Source of the DNA: JAVBPP01 sp031549535 | GTDB taxonomy: Bacteria; Bacillota; Clostridia; Oscillospirales; Acutalibacteraceae | NCBI GenBank assembly: GCA_031549535.1 | Contig: JAVBPP010000123.1 | Span: 1 to 27,316 of the forward strand | DNA: 27,316 nucleotides | Reading direction: 5' to 3' | In this document: positions 1 to 7,733 of the stretch, piece by piece | How positions within the stretch are numbered: position 1 is the stretch's first letter | How the letters are laid out: every line of letters begins with the position of its first letter | Translations under genes and position numbers: made by a program | Notes under the pieces: generated by a model | Databases searched by the model: none | Told to the model about the DNA's origin: nothing | What the model saw: only the letters and a program-made list of their open reading frames with translations

Positions 1-909
1 GAGCGTTAGAATATTTTCTGCGGTTTTGGTAAGCTTAATTTTCAATTCTTCGGGTTCCAGTACAGTGACTTTGTTTCCAAAACTCAACAACATAGCGAAC
101 CACATCCGTTCATCTTCAAGCGCGTGCATACGCATCATGAAATCGCCGTTTTCAAGCGTTTCCGTTATTGTCCCCCCAAGATATTCACATAGCTGTACTT
201 TTGCTTCCGCCTTGCACAAGAGAGTAACATCAAAACCCTTACGCCCGCTTCCTTGAAAGGCGCTCTCCAATAAAATAGCAGGGTCGCCGTGCTCTTTTGT
301 AAAGGATGCCCTTGTCGTTTCAAGTTCACTGATACGCGCCAATTTGAACACCCGATAATCCTGTTTTGTCTGGCAAAAAGCCAGCAGATACCACGAATAC
401 CAGCGGTAATTAAGCGCAATCGGCTCCACAAGGCGGCTTGAGCTATCGCCTAACGCGTTCACATAAGAAATCCGAACAGCCTTTTTATCAGCGCTTGCGT
501 TTTCCAAGCGTTTCAGCTTTGTCTGCGTTTCCTCGTTTTCCCCGGAAGCGCCAAAATCAAAAAAAATAGTTTGGTTTTGCTGCTTGGGTAGTATGGATGA
601 GAGTTTTTCCAACACGCCATTGTAACGGCTGTTGTCATATGCTGTGAGAAAACCCTTCAGCGCGGTTATAAGGGAGGACTGATCTGCGGCATTGAGCAAC
701 TGCCCGTCTAGCTTGTAGCCCTCCATAATTGCGTAGCCGCCGTTCGCACCGGGGAGGGATTGTATTGGGATTCCGGCCAATGAGATTTGTGCAACATCCC
801 GTAGAATCGTGCGCTTGGAAACCTCAAAACGCTCCGCTAATTTTGCTGCACTGACTGTATCATTATTTAAAAGATAAATTACAATAGATAAAAGGCGTTC
901 CGTTTTCAT
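1..909 (-). CDS. HTH-WYL transcriptional regulator (YafY type), partial
   Basis: The frame is open from an ATG at 909 to the left edge of the window (303 codons), so the C-terminus is cut off. A GAGGA site lies 5 nt before the ATG. Residues 4-60 form a winged helix-turn-helix of the HTH_11/DeoR type (core AAKLAERFEVSKRTILRDV), ending in the wing GANGGYAI. The WYL domain has the signature Trp-Tyr-Leu at residues 173-175, within a stretch reading YRWYSWYLLAFC. Known members of this family sense nucleic-acid or nucleotide ligands through the WYL domain and activate or repress nearby genes. This gene is divergent from the PAS kinase operon, so control of that operon is possible but is only inference from position. 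The visible end (EPEELKIKLTKTAENIL) looks like the family's final helix, so only a few residues are probably missing. Confidence 0.88.
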   Translation of the reverse strand, partial: MKTERLLSIVIYLLNNDTVSAAKLAERFEVSKRTILRDVAQISLAGIPIQSLPGANGGYAIMEGYKLDGQLLNAADQSSLITALKGFLTAYDNSRYNGVLEKLSSILPKQQNQTIFFDFGASGENEETQTKLKRLENASADKKAVRISYVNALGDSSSRLVEPIALNYRWYSWYLLAFCQTKQDYRVFKLARISELETTRASFTKEHGDPAILLESAFQGSGRKGFDVTLLCKAEAKVQLCEYLGGTITETLENGDFMMRMHALEDERMWFAMLLSFGNKVTVLEPEELKIKLTKTAENILTL

Positions 910-1030
910 AAGCATCCTCAGTATCCGCTTTTTACGTGCTGAAATAATAGTATAACATAAAAACGTAACGGCTTCCATAATAAAGTTTGCAGTGAATGGC
1001 AATGAAAAATGGTGTTTTGCGCCATCAACA

Positions 1031-1059
1031 TTTACTTTTTTCACTTTTTCTGTTACACT
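1031..1059 (+). promoter_or_regulatory. Candidate sigma-A promoter for the kinase operon
   Basis: TTTACT (1031-1036) is separated by 17 nt from TACACT (1054-1059). Each element matches four of six consensus bases. It would start transcription near 1066, giving a 5' UTR of about 165 nt that contains the long hairpin at 1107-1215. Two better -10 hexamers, TATAAT at 1080 and TATAAT at 1091, lie just downstream but lack a convincing -35 element, so one of them could be the true site. The rest of the 910-1232 gap holds no gene. On the minus strand a TATACT element near 950 could serve the WYL regulator, but its -35 is poor. Confidence 0.4.
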
Positions 1060-1106
1060 AACGGTATAGAGTGGCGGCTTATAATCTGGTTATAATTGGA
1101 TAGGGT

Positions 1107-1215
1107 ATTACCTCGGCACTAAACAGTAGTAAAAATTTTGCGGGTCAAAATCCCATACGGCCGAGCATTTCGACCCGCAAAATGAACTGCTGTTACGTGC
1201 CGAAGCAATGGTAAT
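1107..1215 (+). promoter_or_regulatory. Long structured leader (imperfect hairpin) upstream of the hybrid kinase
   Basis: Nested complementary segments fold one long stem: ATTACC (1107-1112) with GGTAAT (1210-1215), CGGCAC (1114-1119) with GTGCCG (1197-1202), ACAGTAG (1123-1129) with CTGCTGT (1187-1193, one G-U pair), and a perfect 12-bp ATTTTGCGGGTC (1135-1146) with GACCCGCAAAAT (1172-1183). The 25-nt loop holds GCCGAG (1160-1165), which could instead pair with CTCGGC (1112-1117) in the 5' arm, giving two mutually exclusive folds. The structure ends six nt before the AGGAGG site of the kinase gene. I do not recognise a known riboswitch consensus. A MITE-like insertion is the other reading. 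Confidence 0.6.
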
Positions 1216-1232
1216 TTGCGAGGAGGATGGGT

Positions 1233-4007
1233 ATGAGCAATAACAACGCCGTATTAAAGGTGATTCGTGATACGATTCCCGATCCTATTTTCTATAAGGA
1301 TGTGAATGGCCGGTATACCGGCTGTAACCCCAGCTTTGAACGTTTTGCCAATTGCAAAGAAGCGGATTTGATTGGCAAAACGGACATGGAAATATTTAAT
1401 ATTGACGAAAAAATGGCTGCCCTGTTTATCGAGGCGGACAGGCGCGTGATGTCTGCCAACCAGACAGAATCCATAGAGGAATGGCTTACCTATCCGGACG
1501 GCTCAAAACGGTTTGTGGAAACGATTAAGACCCCGATTTTTTCGGACGGTGCGGTAGCGGGGTTGCTTGGCATCGCCAGGGATATTACGGCCAGGCATGA
1601 CCAGGAGGCAGCGGCGCAGGAGGCAGAGGAAAGAAACAAGCTGATGCTGGACGCCTGCCCGCTGGCCATTGATGTCTGGAACGATAAAATGGAAAAAATT
1701 GATTGCAACGAGGCCGCCGTCAAGTTGTTTCAATGCGCGTCAAAACAAGAATATTGTGAACGGTTTTTTGAACTTTCCGCCCCGGTACAACCCTCCGGAC
1801 GGCCTGCGGATGAAATGGCGATGGAATATGTCAGTATCGCCATGCAAACGGGGGAGGTCAGCTTTCCCTGGATGCACCTTACGTTACAGGGCGAGCCGCT
1901 GCCCGCTGAGGTAACGCTCAAAAAGGTTGCCTATAAAAATAGTTTTCGCATCATGGGCTATGTGCGTGATGTGCGCGCTGAACAGGCGGCGCAGGCCGAA
2001 GCGCGCGAAGCGGACGACCGCAACCAGGCCATGATTAACGCAACACCCATATGCTTTTCCTTCTGGGATGAGGAATTTCGGGCGATTGACTGCAACAACG
2101 CCGCGCTCAAGCTGTTCGCTTTGCCTGCGAAGCAAGTTTTTATGGATGAATTCTTTAAGCTCTCGCCCGAGAGGCAGCCGGATGGGCAGCTTTCGAAACA
2201 GGTGCATCACCGCCATATGCAGCAGGCCATGGAAGAAGGCTCCTGCGTTTTTGAATGGACGCATCAAACCCTGGATCAAACGCCCTTTGTCTGCGAAATA
2301 ACACTGGTTAGAATTGAATATAAAGGCGGTTACAGAATCGCCGCATATACACGCGATTTGCGCGAGTATAAGGCGATGTTGGAAGAAATCCAAAAAACAG
2401 AACAGCAGCTAAGGGAAGCAAAGCGAATCGCCGAAAACAATGCTTCCGCCAAAAGTGTGTTTCTGGCCAATATGAGCCATGAAATCCGCACACCGATGAA
2501 TGCGATTATCGGCATGACAAAAATTGGGCAGACGTCAAACGAGCCGGGCAAGATGCGCTATTGCCTGGATAAAATCAGCGAGGCCTCACGTCATTTACTG
2601 GCTTTGATTAACGATATCCTTGACATGTCCAAAATTGATGCCAATAAGCTTGTGCTGCAGCCGGAGCCTTTTGATCTGGAACGCATGCTGCAAAATATAG
2701 TCGATGTCATTTCCGTTAAGGCAGAAGAAAAGAAAATCAATGTGTTTGTTGACATTGATACAGCCATGCCGCACCATGTAATAGGGGATGAGCTGCGGCT
2801 TTCCCAGATTATTACAAACCTGCTGTCCAATGCGGTGAAATTCACGCCGGACCGCGGAAACGTTACGTTAAAAATTAAAAAGCTGGAGGAAAAGGACGGC
2901 GTTTGTACGCTGCGCTGCGATGTGTCAGATGACGGCATCGGGATTTCTCCAGAGCAGATGACCAAACTTTTTGAGTCCTTTGAGCAGGCCGAGGCCAACA
3001 TCACCCGCAAGTTCGGCGGAACGGGGCTGGGCCTTGCCATATCCAAAAAAATTGTGGAGCTCATGGGCGGCACAGTCGACGTAACCAGCGAGCCCGGCAA
3101 AGGCAGCTGTTTCAGTTTTTCGGCAAAATTGGCCGTGGATCATCAATTTAATACGAAAAGTGTATTTGATAAATCAGTTTATGCGGCAATTCGTGTTTTG
3201 GTAGTGGATGACGACCCGGAAATCCTGCGTTATTTTCAGCGCATGATGCGGCAGTTTGAGATATGCTGTGATATTGCCCAGAGCGGCGGGGAGGCCGTGA
3301 ACATGGTTCGTGCCGCCATCCGGGAGGGTAAGCCGTATCAGATTGCTTTCGTTGATTATCTCATGGAAGAAATGGATGGCATTGAAACCACGCGCCGGAT
3401 TCGGCTCCTAACAGGCGAAAACAATGTCAATGTAATCATGATTTCCATTTCGGAGTGGAATACCATTGCCAGGGAGGCCGGTGAGGCGGGCATTGTTCAT
3501 TTCATTCAAAAACCGCTGTTTCAATCCTCCATTCTTAACGTCATCAATGAGCTTGTTGTCAATAAAGATGCCCTGGCTCCGCGGGCAGCCGAACAAGAGA
3601 AGACGGCAAAAACGTTCAGCAGCTGCCGTTTGCTGCTGGTGGAAGATATTGAAATCAACCGCGAAATCGTCATAACGCTGCTGGAAGAAATGAAAATCAA
3701 AATTGACTGCGCCGAAAACGGAAAAGAAGCCTTGGAGATGTTCGGCGAAAATCAAGATAAATACGATTTGATTTTTATGGACGTGCAGATGCCGGTGATG
3801 GATGGACTCAGCGCAACGCAACAGATTCGGGCGCTTGGCACACCGCAGGCTTCGGCTGTCCCCATCGTTGCAATGACGGCGAATGCGTTTAAAGAGGACG
3901 TGGACGCGTGCAAGGCTGCGGGGATGAACGATCATATCGGAAAACCCATTGATATAACAGAATTGTTTCGTAAAGTGGAAGTGTTTTTGAAAGGCAAGGA
4001 GGATTGA
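1233..4007 (+). CDS. PAS-containing hybrid sensor histidine kinase with two receiver domains
   Basis: This is a cytosolic sensor kinase of 924 residues with no membrane segment or signal peptide. In order it shows: a PAS domain (about 8-130, beginning IPDPIFYKDVNGRYTGCN); two mutually similar PAS-like domains (about 135-255 and 260-385, sharing IDCN.AA.KLF and a closing Y.RD.R); HisKA with phospho-acceptor His416 in NMSHEIRTPMNAIIGM; HATPase_c with the N box around Asn533, DDGIGIS and GGTGLGLAIS; receiver 1 with phospho-acceptor Asp708 in FVDYLMEEMDG; and receiver 2 with Asp850 in FMDVQMPVMDG and the switch lysine in GKPID. No HPt domain is present. The AGGAGG at 1221-1226 touches an ATG at 1227, so the ATG at 1233 (6-nt spacing) is the better start. 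The gene ends in an overlap with the AraC-type gene, implying translational coupling. The ligand is unknown. Confidence 0.93.
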   Translation: MSNNNAVLKVIRDTIPDPIFYKDVNGRYTGCNPSFERFANCKEADLIGKTDMEIFNIDEKMAALFIEADRRVMSANQTESIEEWLTYPDGSKRFVETIKTPIFSDGAVAGLLGIARDITARHDQEAAAQEAEERNKLMLDACPLAIDVWNDKMEKIDCNEAAVKLFQCASKQEYCERFFELSAPVQPSGRPADEMAMEYVSIAMQTGEVSFPWMHLTLQGEPLPAEVTLKKVAYKNSFRIMGYVRDVRAEQAAQAEAREADDRNQAMINATPICFSFWDEEFRAIDCNNAALKLFALPAKQVFMDEFFKLSPERQPDGQLSKQVHHRHMQQAMEEGSCVFEWTHQTLDQTPFVCEITLVRIEYKGGYRIAAYTRDLREYKAMLEEIQKTEQQLREAKRIAENNASAKSVFLANMSHEIRTPMNAIIGMTKIGQTSNEPGKMRYCLDKISEASRHLLALINDILDMSKIDANKLVLQPEPFDLERMLQNIVDVISVKAEEKKINVFVDIDTAMPHHVIGDELRLSQIITNLLSNAVKFTPDRGNVTLKIKKLEEKDGVCTLRCDVSDDGIGISPEQMTKLFESFEQAEANITRKFGGTGLGLAISKKIVELMGGTVDVTSEPGKGSCFSFSAKLAVDHQFNTKSVFDKSVYAAIRVLVVDDDPEILRYFQRMMRQFEICCDIAQSGGEAVNMVRAAIREGKPYQIAFVDYLMEEMDGIETTRRIRLLTGENNVNVIMISISEWNTIAREAGEAGIVHFIQKPLFQSSILNVINELVVNKDALAPRAAEQEKTAKTFSSCRLLLVEDIEINREIVITLLEEMKIKIDCAENGKEALEMFGENQDKYDLIFMDVQMPVMDGLSATQQIRALGTPQASAVPIVAMTANAFKEDVDACKAAGMNDHIGKPIDITELFRKVEVFLKGKED

Positions 4008-5269
4008 TTTTCAACAATAACGACTATATTAGCCGTCTGGTTTGTCAAATTGAGGAAGATTTGCCATCGAAGCTGGACACGGGTTTGCTGTCCCTTGCCG
4101 GCGCTGTTTCGCATGCAAAGCTTTACCGGGATTTTTATAATTCAGTGGGTCATTCTGTAAAAGAATATATTCGCAAGCGGCGGCTCTCCAATGCGCTGGC
4201 GCTCATAAAATCCTCCGACGTTTCCTTAACCGATATTGCCCTGCGCTGTGGTTATTCCTCACACCAGGCGTTGTGTCGGGCGGTCAAGGACATGCTTGGC
4301 GTCACGCCCTCCGCTTATAAAAGCGGAGGGGACTATTATTTTTTTCCGCCGTGGGGGGGCGAACCGTTGCAAGCGGTCACGGTGTCGAATGAAACGATAC
4401 CCCCAACGCTGCGCATTTTATTTTATGATACCAGCTTTGCGCATATCGAGACCGCAGCGCTGCATACGTTTTTAGCTGACTTTCCGGATTACGGCGGAAG
4501 AATTTTTGGAAGAAACGGGCAACAGGAGAGGGGGCGCTTCTGTTACGAGCTATACCTAACGGATACTGCTCTGGATTGCGGAGCCTTGGCACAAAGCGGC
4601 TTTCAAGTAATGCAGCAGATGCCCGCTTTTGCTGCTACCTTCGCCACCTCGACTGTTAAAAACGATGCGCTGCAAATCAATGCAGCATGGGATTATCTAT
4701 ACGCCATATGGCTGCAAAGCAGTATGTTTGCCTATACGGATGAACCGTATTATGAGGAGTACATGCTAAGAAATGGAGCGCCTGTAAAATTAAAATTGTA
4801 TCTGCCCATCCGAAAACGGAGGGAAGAAACCAAAATAAGCGTGACGAATAACCCGCAGCTGCGTTTTCTTGCGGCGAAAGCGGAGGGAAGCCATGCCGAG
4901 ACGGCAGCGTCCCGTTTGGTGGCAGAGTATGTAACGGCATATTATCCGCACCTTGTAAAATCTTTTAAGGAATTATTGCTGCAAAAGGGCGGGGATTTTT
5001 GTGTTTGCGGAGTCAGGGTTCCGTGGGAGCTGCAGCCTGTAGAAACGCAACATATTATCTCTGTCATGACAGAGAAAAGCAGGTATCTTGTGCTGGAAAG
5101 CAGCGTCACCGGCGATTATGACAGGTATGCCGCCTTGCTGCTATCCTTCGCGCGGGAGAATGGTATGCAAGCGGATAAGCAAGGCATATTTGCGGTTTAT
5201 GATGCGCGGGTGAGCTTTGATAACCCCGACATTAAATTGTATTGCCCGGTTAAAATCGATACAAACTGA
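4004..5269 (+). CDS. AraC-family regulator with tandem GyrI-like ligand-binding domains
   Basis: The N-terminus carries a double helix-turn-helix of the AraC/XylS type (about residues 28-107; KEYIRKRRLSNALALI, then DIALRCGYSSHQALCRAVKDMLGVTPSAY). Two GyrI-like domains follow: the first at about 134-275, ending VKLKLYLPIRKR, and the second at about 283-421, ending PDIKLYCPVKI. GyrI-like domains in this family bind small hydrophobic or cationic molecules (as in Rob and BmrR). AraC proteins with one such domain are common; two in tandem is less usual. No ATG start exists. A TTG at 4004 overlaps the kinase stop, but the AAGGAGG at 3996-4002 is only 1 nt before it; an ATT at 4007 (4 nt spacing) is the alternative. 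There is no receiver domain, so it cannot accept phosphate from the kinase in the usual way. It probably acts on its own operon or on resistance or transport genes elsewhere. Confidence 0.85.
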   Translation: MIFNNNDYISRLVCQIEEDLPSKLDTGLLSLAGAVSHAKLYRDFYNSVGHSVKEYIRKRRLSNALALIKSSDVSLTDIALRCGYSSHQALCRAVKDMLGVTPSAYKSGGDYYFFPPWGGEPLQAVTVSNETIPPTLRILFYDTSFAHIETAALHTFLADFPDYGGRIFGRNGQQERGRFCYELYLTDTALDCGALAQSGFQVMQQMPAFAATFATSTVKNDALQINAAWDYLYAIWLQSSMFAYTDEPYYEEYMLRNGAPVKLKLYLPIRKRREETKISVTNNPQLRFLAAKAEGSHAETAASRLVAEYVTAYYPHLVKSFKELLLQKGGDFCVCGVRVPWELQPVETQHIISVMTEKSRYLVLESSVTGDYDRYAALLLSFARENGMQADKQGIFAVYDARVSFDNPDIKLYCPVKIDTN

Positions 5270-5296
5270 TAAGACAAGGCGCATGTTGTCTGATAA
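5266..5296. repeat. CTGATAA direct repeat with inner hairpin, possible operator
   Basis: CTGATAA occurs at 5266-5272 and again at 5290-5296, 24 bp apart. Between them AGACAA (5272-5277) and TTGTCT (5286-5291) form a 6-bp inverted repeat. The site sits over the stop codon of the AraC-type gene, just before the next gene. Paired direct repeats are the usual shape of AraC operators, so it may be bound by the neighbouring regulator. That is inference only. Confidence 0.3.
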
Positions 5297-5329
5297 ACTG
5301 ACAGTGACAACAAAAAGGAGGGAAACCGT

Positions 5330-7210
5330 ATGAGCGATACAGTAAAAAAACCGCAACAAAACCCCGCAAGCTATTCTCCGAAAATTCCGGAGATTGTCAG
5401 TAGGATGAAGCAGGCGGGGATGGAACTCAGCGAACTGCCTGCGCAATATATGATTGAGGGTGTGTTCCCCACAGGTAATACGCCCTGGACGGGTGGATGC
5501 GACTTTCTGCGCTGCTTTGCCAGCCTGTATATGCATCTTGAGGGCATGCCGCCGGAGCAAGACACGCGGTATGGCTTATACCGCAAATTTCTCGTTGTCT
5601 CTGGCATGGGTATGGTCACCACCTTTAGCGAAGACCTGGATAAAAACAATTACAGCTTTGAAGCTGCCCACGATTATATTGGGCGTTTGCATCGCTTTGT
5701 CGGGTATGATTACGGCGTAATCGAAGTCGCCGGACGAGCTAAGAACGAAGTATTTCAAGTGATATCCAATTCGATTTATCACGGCCATCCGGTGCTGGCG
5801 GCCTATGCAGATGGCGCAAATCGGTTTCAGCATGCGTGGAAGCTGTTTACGGGCTACCATCGTGATGAGGAAACGCTGGTGGTGAACGAGGATGAAACAG
5901 TGTCCGCCGAGCCCAATTGGTTTCGGGATCTGAATCGGGTTATTATCATCACGCAGACAACACTACCCAAACCAGATATGAAGGATGTATTGCTCGAGAT
6001 TATCCACGATGCCGAGCGGAACGAGACACAGGGCGAAGCATACGGATACGCCGCGTATGAAACATTAATTTCTCGGCTGAAGGATGATGCGTTTTTTTGC
6101 AATGCCGATGATGCGGCACTTGAAACATTCAACGGCGCAGGAGCGCTGGGTTCATTTTTTTGGTATCACGCTGAAGCAAGGGGTGCGGTGGGTGAGGGCT
6201 GCGGCGAGCTCTGCGCAGCCGAGCTAAAGGGGACGGAATACGAGACCGATTTCAGCTGTAACGGCTTTTACGGGTATAACGGGCACCAAACCTCGTATAT
6301 CGGCTGCATGGCAATCAGAAAGGGCGCTCACGCCCTGCGAGAGAAGGCTCACCGGGAGGTTCTCATTTACTGCTTGCGGCAACTTATGAGTAACGATGCG
6401 AAAATGATTAAAATGATAAAGATGGCGGTTGGTATAGACACGCCGGATGTATTGTCGCCAAAAGACGCAGCCGGAAACCCTGTGGATTATTGCTTGCGCT
6501 CCAAGGATATGCTGATGTGGAAATCACCGGTGGACAATATATCAAAAATGGCGATTTTCTCATCATCGGACAGCATGAAAACGGTGCCGCTAAAAGAAAG
6601 CTATCCCCAATACCAAGAATTGATTACAGAAAAATATGTGTTGTCAAGATGCGTACTTGCAAGGGAGCATCAAATTGACTTAAAAAAACAGGTAAAAGCT
6701 GTCGGCAAAATAAAACACAGAACGTCAGGCCGTGCCATATCCATAAAGACCGGGGACAGTATCTATGAAACAAAGGGTTTGATGCAAACAAAGCAAACGT
6801 TTTCTGCCCCGCTTAAAATTGATGCCTGCATTGAAAATAAGGATACGGCGTTTTTACTTTCGTTTCATGCTTGCATAGAAGACAAGCCGACATGGCTCTC
6901 CTTCAACGGCGGTTATATGAAAAACAGCAGTTGGAGCAGGCAGCCTGGTAAAATTCTCACTTGGGATATTGCTGTGGACTATTGCATGGATTTTAATACG
7001 GAACTGCCTGCTGTCGACACGCCGGACATTCATATTTCATGGATCCTGCAGCGGGACTTCATGGCGGTTATCGTGAACGGCGTGCTTACACATTACAGTG
7101 AAAATTTTCCGTACATGCATTTTGACCTACCGACTGCCCCTGTAGGCTTCAGCGCCTTTGATAAACAAACGGTTGTTGTCAAATCACTCTCGGTGTCGGA
7201 ATTGGAATAG
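5330..7210 (+). CDS. BtrH/C39-like cysteine-peptidase-fold protein with C-terminal beta-sandwich domain
   Basis: This 626-residue protein has no signal peptide. The first half resembles the BtrH N-terminal/C39-like papain fold: Cys57 and Cys62 in GGCDFLRCFASLYMHLEG would supply the nucleophile, His168 in RFQHAWKLFTGYH the base, and Asn186 or Asp188 the third residue. A helical middle follows (about 205-390). The last 150 or so residues are beta-rich and end VGFSAFDKQTVVVKSLSVSELE, as in LamG/ConA-like or 3-keto-disaccharide-hydrolase sandwiches. Butirosin BtrH is an acyltransferase of this fold, so acyl transfer or amide cleavage on a small molecule or peptide is conceivable; the substrate is unknown. 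The start ATG has AAGGAGG at 5315-5321. It lies 60 nt after the AraC-type gene and is probably co-transcribed with it. I see no clear terminator after it, so readthrough into the ribosomal leader is possible. Confidence 0.6.
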   Translation: MSDTVKKPQQNPASYSPKIPEIVSRMKQAGMELSELPAQYMIEGVFPTGNTPWTGGCDFLRCFASLYMHLEGMPPEQDTRYGLYRKFLVVSGMGMVTTFSEDLDKNNYSFEAAHDYIGRLHRFVGYDYGVIEVAGRAKNEVFQVISNSIYHGHPVLAAYADGANRFQHAWKLFTGYHRDEETLVVNEDETVSAEPNWFRDLNRVIIITQTTLPKPDMKDVLLEIIHDAERNETQGEAYGYAAYETLISRLKDDAFFCNADDAALETFNGAGALGSFFWYHAEARGAVGEGCGELCAAELKGTEYETDFSCNGFYGYNGHQTSYIGCMAIRKGAHALREKAHREVLIYCLRQLMSNDAKMIKMIKMAVGIDTPDVLSPKDAAGNPVDYCLRSKDMLMWKSPVDNISKMAIFSSSDSMKTVPLKESYPQYQELITEKYVLSRCVLAREHQIDLKKQVKAVGKIKHRTSGRAISIKTGDSIYETKGLMQTKQTFSAPLKIDACIENKDTAFLLSFHACIEDKPTWLSFNGGYMKNSSWSRQPGKILTWDIAVDYCMDFNTELPAVDTPDIHISWILQRDFMAVIVNGVLTHYSENFPYMHFDLPTAPVGFSAFDKQTVVVKSLSVSELE

Positions 7211-7327
7211 AAATAGAAATCACCCCTATATCGTGTGCTCCCTAAACCGCACTGCTACAGCATGTAGATGTCCTGTTTGCGTCAAGCAAAAAAGTGACAA
7301 AAAGCCTGAAAAATACAAAAAAAGTTC

Positions 7328-7356
7328 TTGCATTCCGTTCCCTGTTGTGCTATTAT
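7328..7356 (+). promoter_or_regulatory. Main promoter of the S10 ribosomal operon
   Basis: TTGCAT (7328-7333), a 17-nt spacer and TATTAT (7351-7356) make a strong sigma-A promoter. A TG at 7348-7349 one base before the -10 adds an extended -10 element. Transcription should begin near 7363, giving a leader of about 370 nt before rpsJ. This fits the absence of the str operon upstream, since the cluster needs its own start here. Confidence 0.8.
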
Positions 7357-7427
7357 TTTCTAGCGCGTGTTGCGGGGAACGGGATTTTTGTGCCTAAAAA
7401 CCGCAAAACACGAGGAGATGTGCGTTG

Positions 7428-7511
7428 ATGCAGGAGGTGGCTGCTGCCGGTTTTCGCGCCGGGGAGCAGGGAATTTCTGCGGAGTATGTCTGGTTAAAAA
7501 CCGGGCGATGA
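7428..7511 (+). CDS. Possible 27-codon leader peptide of the S10 operon
   Basis: An ATG at 7428 preceded by GAGGAG (7412-7417, 10 nt away) opens a frame of 27 codons that ends in TGA at 7509-7511. It begins MQEVAAAG and ends EYVWLKTGR. It lies within the S10 leader, between promoter and rpsJ. Nothing in the sequence proves translation, and I know of no matching family. An overlapping frame starting at ATG 7418 would give about 51 codons, but its purine-rich site abuts the ATG. If it is real it could be a regulatory upstream ORF. Confidence 0.25.
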   Translation: MQEVAAAGFRAGEQGISAEYVWLKTGR

Positions 7512-7531
7512 GCGTCTTTTTGCCTAGAGGA

Positions 7532-7674
7532 GCAAGGTTTCCCTTAGCCTTGCCGCCGTGGGGGAAAAGATGAGCGAATGCGAAGCGTTACCCGGACCCG
7601 GAACGGCTGCCCGTTTTGGATAAGCTGTTCTGTCTCTCCGGTTTTTCAATCGGAGGGGATGAAACGCCCGGGTC
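7532..7674 (+). promoter_or_regulatory. Structured rpsJ leader RNA (candidate autoregulatory site)
   Basis: Several hairpins are predicted by eye. GCAAGG (7532-7537) pairs with CCTTGC (7548-7553). GACCCGG (7595-7601) pairs with CCGGGTC (7668-7674) and closes a domain holding two inner hairpins: AACGG (7602-7606) with CCGTT (7611-7615), and CTCCG (7636-7640) with CGGAG (7651-7655), extendable by two pairs. The closed domain looks like a three-way junction. S10 leaders in other bacteria are bound by L4 for feedback control; whether this RNA does the same is inference. No terminator T-run follows any hairpin. Confidence 0.5.
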
Positions 7675-7733
7675 AGTTTTCGCTTTTTGTTGCTCTGGAA
7701 CAGGAAACACCCAAATTTAAAGGAGGCAACACA

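Noticed and set aside
1107..1215. Invertible promoter switch flanked by inverted repeats
   Set aside because: The arms are separated by only 25 nt and no recombinase gene is near, so a hairpin RNA or MITE-like element is more likely.
7211..7327. Terminator after the 626-residue gene
   Set aside because: Only weak stems such as CTACA/TGTAG and TTTGC/GCAAA occur, without a T-run on the plus strand.
7578..7733. A 52-residue N-terminal extension of S10 in the same frame
   Set aside because: The ATG at 7734 has the AAAGGAGG site and gives the family length. The extension overlaps the structured leader and resembles no S10.
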